Below, one piece after another: positions 5,727 to 9,471 of a stretch of DNA of 9,471 nucleotides. The translations under genes and the position numbers were made by a program. The notes below the pieces were generated by a model. It was not told where the DNA came from, searched no databases, and saw only the letters and a list, made by a program, of their open reading frames with translations. Source of the stretch: Treponema sp. (GTDB lineage: Bacteria; Spirochaetota; Spirochaetia; Treponematales; Treponemataceae); assembly GCA_031290005.1 (NCBI GenBank), contig JAITOJ010000037.1, forward strand, positions 1 to 9,471, written 5' to 3'. Numbering within the stretch: the stretch's first letter is position 1; every line of letters begins with the position of its first letter.

Positions 5727-5899
5727 TTCCTTGGTATCAAGGGGCTTGTTTCCTGGGCATCAAGGGGCTTGTTCCCTGGGTATCAAGAGGCTTGTGCCCC
5801 TGGTATCAAGGGGCTTGTGCCCCTGGGTATTGGGGTCTAGTTCCCGGGGAATCAAGGGAGTTGATTCCCCGGTATCAAGAGGCTTGATACCGGTAGTTT
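5716..5899. repeat. 23-bp tandem repeat array B (8 units)
   Basis: Eight in-phase, non-identical units begin at 5716, 5739, 5762, 5785, 5808, 5831, 5854 and 5877; the last is degenerate at its right end. A typical unit is AAGGGGCTTG, then TTCCCTGGGTATC. Within or across units CTTG or CTTGAT can pair with CAAG or ATCAAG, so the array is a chain of small potential hairpins. Unit 6 is the most divergent. The array covers the stop codon of the DUF4469 gene. Open frames crossing it on either strand (for instance from GTG at 5713) lack Shine-Dalgarnos and consist of repeat translation, so I do not call them genes. Confidence 0.93.
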
Positions 5900-5901
5900 T
5901 T
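5869..5901 (+). terminator. Terminator formed by the last units of array B
   Basis: CCGGTATCAAG (5869-5879) and CTTGATACCGG (5883-5893) make an 11-bp perfect stem with a 3-nt loop. TAG and then five T (5897-5901) follow. It lies 143 bp past the DUF4469 stop and probably ends that transcript. Confidence 0.65.
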
Positions 5902-5909
5902 GGAAAAAC

Positions 5910-5931
5910 CCGCCGTGGGGCGGAGATTTTT
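5910..5931 (+). terminator. Second, weaker terminator-like hairpin
   Basis: CCGCC (5910-5914) pairs with GGCGG (5919-5923) around a GTGG loop; AGA and five T (5927-5931) follow. It may back up the preceding hairpin. No clear promoter for the downstream lipoprotein gene is visible between here and its Shine-Dalgarno. Confidence 0.45.
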
Positions 5932-6011
5932 GTTGAATCTGGCAACGGGCAGTCTTCCGTTAAAAAAAATTTTGTCGGGCGATGACGTTAAGCGCGAAGG
6001 AGAAAACAGTT

Positions 6012-9000
6012 ATGAAAAAGAAGCTGTTTTTATTGGTCATGCTGGCCGCGGCGCTGGCATTCGGATTGGTTGTTGCGGGCTGCGAGGACGGGAATGACAC
6101 CGCAAGCAGCGGCGGGAATGACGGCAGCAACGGGAAAGGCGTATTGGGTACGATCTCCGGGATCGTAGTCGATGAGGTTACGGGACAGCCGCTGGAAGGT
6201 GTGGCGGTGGTGGTCAATGGAGCAGCCGGGGTAACTACCGACGCAAACGGCGCCTATATCATCGAGAACCTTATTCCCAATAAGAAGGGCGGCGGCGACG
6301 GGTATAACCTGGGGTTCGTCAAGGAGGGGTATAAAGTCGATACTTCCAAGACGGTCGTGGTTGACCCGGAAGAATACAAAAATGCCGATCCCTTTGCGGA
6401 GTATGAAGCGCTGAAGGAACAGTTGATTGCCCTGAAGGACTGGGCAGACGGCGTAGATCTCTCCGCTTTAGTGAATTTGACGACTCTCACGTATTCAGAC
6501 GGCGCATTTATCACCAGTGACGGAAAGACGATTACCTATAACAAGGATCTCGGGACGTTTGAAATTCAGGACAAACAACTGGATTATACGTACGCCTATG
6601 TACAGGGCCTTGGCATCACCCAGCTTAAACCCCTTTCCGGCGGTTTGAAGGGAACCATCAAGCTCGTAGTCGGGTATGATGATTCGGAAACAGTCTCGAC
6701 TACGGTAAACATACCGGATGATATTGATATCTGGGTGAACGAATACACCACCGGGGGGACTGCCACCGGCGCTGCCTATGGCCCGGTAAAGACCAGGGAC
6801 GGGGGGTTTGAAATCACCGACCTTCCCGCCAAAAGCGCGTTCACCCTGTCCGCCAATGGGTTTTACTATGAAGATGCCGGCGGGGCCAGGTACTACTATA
6901 ACGGCGTTGGGAATACGGAGATCAAAACAGTCGCGTATTTAAAGACTAAAATCAACGGCGGCACTCCCGCCACCGGCGACTCTACGGAAGACACCGCGGG
7001 GGTTAGTTCCTCTCTGGTAACCACGGTCAACACGGTCTACCTCTTTGCCCAGCGCGACGTGGCGTTTGTTATTGCCGCCAATGTGGGCGAGGAAAACAAA
7101 GCGACGCCGATTAAGGTTACAGACCCGATTACGCTGACCTTTGGCAAGCCCGTCAACACCGCGACGTTCTCCGCGGATATAGGGGCTCTCAAACTCAGTC
7201 CTACGTGGTCAGAGGGTGACACCAGGGTGTCCCTTATTCCCGCCGCTGCCCCAGCGGGTAAAAACACCCGCCAATTGCCTTACGCGGCAGGCGTGGGAAC
7301 AGACATCGGTAATCTTAAAATAAGCGGCAAGGCCAAAGACGGCTCAGTGATTTACTTTGCCAACGCGGGCATTCCCGTGTACACCGAAGTCGGACTCGCT
7401 TTTGTCAGCCTGGAAGTCGAAGCCGCCCCTCCCGCGCGTACCATCGCGGTTTCAAAAGGGCAGGCCCTGAAGCTCACGTTTACCAAGGGCGTAGCCGCCA
7501 TCTCCACCACCGCCTTCTATGAATACGGCGGCGGCAACAATATCAGGAAGCTGGACTATAAGATTGACGGCGCGGCGGTGCATGTGTACATTGACAGTTT
7601 TTGGACTACCGGCAACGGCAAAATCAACGTCGTTGACCTCGTTTCCGCTTCTGACCCGGAAGACTCTTTTTCCGCTCAGGCCGGTAATGACATTGTTGCC
7701 GGAGAACCGGCGACTAACTCCTTCACCTTGACCGGGACTTCCCTGTATGCCCCGCCCGGAACGAATCCCTCCGCTGACAACCCCTATGGCGCGCCCGCTG
7801 ACCCGAGCGCCGCCTACGCTTACTTGCCGAGAACCACCACGGTCTTCACGTTTACCTTCCTGGAAGCCTTCCCTTCCGGCGCGACAGTGGCAGCCAAGTT
7901 GGTAAAGTATCCTGGCGGGAGCGCTGATGTAATTCCCGTAACCGCTGTCGTAGCGGGAAAGACGGTAACCATTACCCGCTCGACAAACGCTTCTACCGCG
8001 CCCTATCCAGGGGTCGATAATTGGGATACTGCCGACTCCGCACAGTACGGCATTCAATTCGAGGTTCGCTTGGGAACCAAGGCGCTCTTTGATTCAGCGA
8101 CAGCCGCAATTTCAACTGACGCTGCGGCAAAGGTGAGTAATTACATCGCCTTTACCACGAACAGACCTGTTCACGCCACCACGCCCCAAATAAGCGTCCA
8201 TCCTCAAGATGCAAACTACGTACTAAACGACACCGCCGTATCCCTTTGGGTATCGGCGACGATCAGCGACAGCGGAACCCTCTCGTACCAGTGGTACAGA
8301 AACACCGCAAACAATAACTACGGGGGAAACCGTATTACAACAAACGGTACATCGGCAAGCTACACGCCGCCAACCACAACGCGCGGTACGGTTTACTACT
8401 ACGTGGAGGTTACCAACACCATCACGAACAACGGGGATGGCGGACGCAAAACCGCCACGGCAACCAGCGATGCGGCGGCTATTGCCGTTGGTATGGTGAA
8501 CGCTGCCACGCCCCAAATAATTGCTCAGCCTCAGGACGCAAACTACGCACTGAACAATGCCGCAGCATCCCTTAGTGTGACGGCAATGAGAAGCGATGGC
8601 GGAATCCTCTCATACCAGTGGTACAGCAACTACTGGAACAGCAACTCCGGGGGAAGCGTTATTACCGGTGAGACTGCCTCCAGCTACACGCCGTCAACCG
8701 CAACGGTAGGTACGGTGTACTACTACGTGATTGTTACCAACACCATCGTGGACAACGGCGACGGCGGGAACAAAACCGCCTCGGTAACCAGCGATGCGGC
8801 GGCTATTGTAACGACAAGTTCGGCTCCAGATCTTACGTCGATCGTTACAGCAGGCACTTTTAGTGACCTACAGTCCTTCTCCCCAACAGAGACTAAAGAC
8901 TATGCTCTTGCTATCCCCGCGTCTTCATCAGTTACCATTGATGTCGCTGATGCGGACAACGCCGGTTATTATGGATTAACTGACTCTCTTGGCGATGTCA

Positions 9001-9185
9001 AATATGGTATCTCCTGGCAGGATGATGGATCGGTTGAGTGTGCAATGGCAGATACCACCAGTAGTAATAATTATGGTATTTATACGGTTAATAACAGTAT
9101 CGGCAGCAGCCGTACCATTATTATTCATGTCGAAGCGTATAATGCCGGTGGTTTTGGTAACTTTAGAATTCGCTACACGTTCTAG
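6012..9185 (+). CDS. Large modular lipoprotein with carboxypeptidase-regulatory-like and Ig-like domains
   Basis: 1057 residues. The signal peptide MKKKLFLLVMLAAALAFGLV ends in VAGC, predicting lipidation at C24; a Gly/Ser/Asn-rich linker follows. Residues about 44-110 (ISGIVVDEVTGQPLEGVAVV, TTDANGAYII, FVKEGYKV) form a carboxypeptidase-regulatory-like domain. ITLTFGKPVNTATFSA (about 370), LKLTFTKGVAAIS (about 485) and FTFTFLEAFPSGATVAAKL (about 615) recall Big_5/SbsA-type Ig-like strands. Residues 724-832 and 833 to about 933 are a tandem Ig-like pair (PQDANY, LSYQWY, YYYV-VTNTI, TSDAAAI). Residues about 935-1057 are an unassigned beta-rich tail, possibly PPC-like. No catalytic motif is seen; a surface adhesin or carbohydrate-binding role is inference. 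ATG 6012 has AAGGAG at 5997-6002, 9 nt upstream, and places the signal peptide first; an in-frame start at 5982 is unlikely. Confidence 0.85.
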   Translation: MKKKLFLLVMLAAALAFGLVVAGCEDGNDTASSGGNDGSNGKGVLGTISGIVVDEVTGQPLEGVAVVVNGAAGVTTDANGAYIIENLIPNKKGGGDGYNLGFVKEGYKVDTSKTVVVDPEEYKNADPFAEYEALKEQLIALKDWADGVDLSALVNLTTLTYSDGAFITSDGKTITYNKDLGTFEIQDKQLDYTYAYVQGLGITQLKPLSGGLKGTIKLVVGYDDSETVSTTVNIPDDIDIWVNEYTTGGTATGAAYGPVKTRDGGFEITDLPAKSAFTLSANGFYYEDAGGARYYYNGVGNTEIKTVAYLKTKINGGTPATGDSTEDTAGVSSSLVTTVNTVYLFAQRDVAFVIAANVGEENKATPIKVTDPITLTFGKPVNTATFSADIGALKLSPTWSEGDTRVSLIPAAAPAGKNTRQLPYAAGVGTDIGNLKISGKAKDGSVIYFANAGIPVYTEVGLAFVSLEVEAAPPARTIAVSKGQALKLTFTKGVAAISTTAFYEYGGGNNIRKLDYKIDGAAVHVYIDSFWTTGNGKINVVDLVSASDPEDSFSAQAGNDIVAGEPATNSFTLTGTSLYAPPGTNPSADNPYGAPADPSAAYAYLPRTTTVFTFTFLEAFPSGATVAAKLVKYPGGSADVIPVTAVVAGKTVTITRSTNASTAPYPGVDNWDTADSAQYGIQFEVRLGTKALFDSATAAISTDAAAKVSNYIAFTTNRPVHATTPQISVHPQDANYVLNDTAVSLWVSATISDSGTLSYQWYRNTANNNYGGNRITTNGTSASYTPPTTTRGTVYYYVEVTNTITNNGDGGRKTATATSDAAAIAVGMVNAATPQIIAQPQDANYALNNAAASLSVTAMRSDGGILSYQWYSNYWNSNSGGSVITGETASSYTPSTATVGTVYYYVIVTNTIVDNGDGGNKTASVTSDAAAIVTTSSAPDLTSIVTAGTFSDLQSFSPTETKDYALAIPASSSVTIDVADADNAGYYGLTDSLGDVKYGISWQDDGSVECAMADTTSSNNYGIYTVNNSIGSSRTIIIHVEAYNAGGFGNFRIRYTF
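8181..8810 (+). repeat. Tandem pair of Ig-like domain-coding repeats
   Basis: Copy 1 starts at 8181 and copy 2 at 8508, 327 bp (109 codons) apart, both opening ACGCCCCAAATAA. Shared peptides include PQDANY, LSYQWY, SYTP, GTVYYYV, VTNTI, NGDGG and TSDAAAI. The DNA similarity indicates duplication within the gene. Copy 2 is a few codons shorter. Confidence 0.85.
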
Positions 9186-9211
9186 CTTCTCCTGGTTATA
9201 CCTGAATCAGA

Positions 9212-9243
9212 CCGTATCTCTTAAACAGGGGTACGGCCTTTTT
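9212..9243 (+). terminator. Rho-independent terminator of the lipoprotein gene
   Basis: CCGTATCTC (9212-9220) pairs with GGGGTACGG (9228-9236), two G-T pairs included, around a 7-nt loop. CC and five T (9239-9243) follow. It lies 26 bp past the stop codon. The left arm could alternatively pair with GAGATACG at 9256-9263. Confidence 0.75.
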
Positions 9244-9310
9244 GTTAGCTAAATAGAGATACGCGGAGGCGCTTCCCAGCGACTATGTATCAGCGCCAGC
9301 CTACTACTGA

Positions 9311-9471
9311 TGTCAATTCCGGGGGTATGCTGGAGTGGCGAAGAACAGCACACCCACGTCAAATTTTGTGAAAGAGAGCAGCGGCTATAGTTACGCGTCG
9401 GCGTATGCGAAATCGGGAACGACCGGGTTTCGGCTGCCCGCAAGTAATGAATGGGAGCTGGCGGCGCGGTG
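9311..9471 (+). pseudogene. Fragment of a formylglycine-generating-enzyme (FGE/SUMF1) type domain, cut by the window edge
   Basis: The frame open to the window end reads GYAGVAKNSTPTSNFVKESS, then GYSYASAYAKSG and TTGFRLPASNEWELAAR. The GFRLP-S-EWELAAR block is diagnostic of FGE-sulfatase/SUMF1 domains, which include sulfatase-activating enzymes and many non-catalytic C-type-lectin-fold surface proteins. The domain normally has well over 100 residues before this block, but here a stop (TGA 9308-9310) precedes it after about 38 codons. The same frame upstream reads ALPSDYVSAPAYY before that stop, and another frame reads TTDVNSGG across 9305-9325, so a frameshift is plausible. There is no Shine-Dalgarno or convincing start (GTG 9335 is the only obvious in-frame candidate). 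I read it as a 5'-truncated or frameshifted gene; its 3' part is outside the window. Confidence 0.6.

Noticed and set aside
5716..5899. CRISPR array or phage attachment site
   Set aside because: Contiguous imperfect repeats without spacers; no integrase or tRNA nearby.
5713..5985. 90-codon ORF (GTG start) through array B
   Set aside because: Its sequence is mostly translated repeat, it overlaps the end of the DUF4469 gene and crosses two terminator-like hairpins.
9311..9471. Diversity-generating retroelement target region
   Set aside because: The FGE-like fold permits it, but no reverse transcriptase, template repeat or adenine-specific variation is visible within the window.

Overview
The window looks like spirochaete DNA, most likely a Treponema of the termite-gut type. 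That is inference from gene content and style: relaxed-lipobox lipoproteins, an HU-like/DUF4469 protein, a fragment of a formylglycine-generating-enzyme (FGE) type domain, GC-rich plant-glycan enzymes and intergenic minisatellites. No rRNA, tRNA or CRISPR array is visible.

Left part (1-942). The 5' end of iorA (indolepyruvate:ferredoxin oxidoreductase alpha subunit) leaves on the minus strand. Next come twelve in-phase 23-bp tandem repeats (390-642), which abut the C-terminal remnant of an ISAs1-family transposase (637-873, plus strand). The presumed IS end lies just before a strong sigma70-type promoter (906-935).

Sugar-degradation pair (943-4468). A secreted GH5 endoglucanase lipoprotein overlaps a signal-less GH95 alpha-L-fucosidase by 17 bp. 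The likely shared logic is cleavage of a fucosylated beta-glucan such as xyloglucan outside the cell, followed by defucosylation of the fragments inside.

DUF4469 unit (4469-5931). An intergenic stretch of about 440 bp carries a short unidentified ORF remnant, two promoter-like sites, a 15-base poly(C) tract, consecutive hairpins and a terminator-like hairpin with a T7 run, all upstream of a well-formed Shine-Dalgarno. This looks like a regulated leader. The HU-like/DUF4469 gene ends inside a second 23-bp tandem array (5716-5899), whose last units form a terminator hairpin.

Right part (6012-9471). A 1057-residue modular lipoprotein carries an N-terminal carboxypeptidase-regulatory-like domain, several Ig-like segments, a clear tandem pair of about 109-residue Ig-like repeats and a lower-GC C-terminal domain. 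A good terminator follows. The window ends in a fragment of an FGE/SUMF1-type domain with no credible start.

Most notable are the two minisatellites with the same 23-bp period and a shared base skeleton, the identical leaderless promoter geometry of iorA and the GH5 gene, and the poly(C)/attenuator-like leader of the DUF4469 gene. No complete new defence or mobile system is visible.
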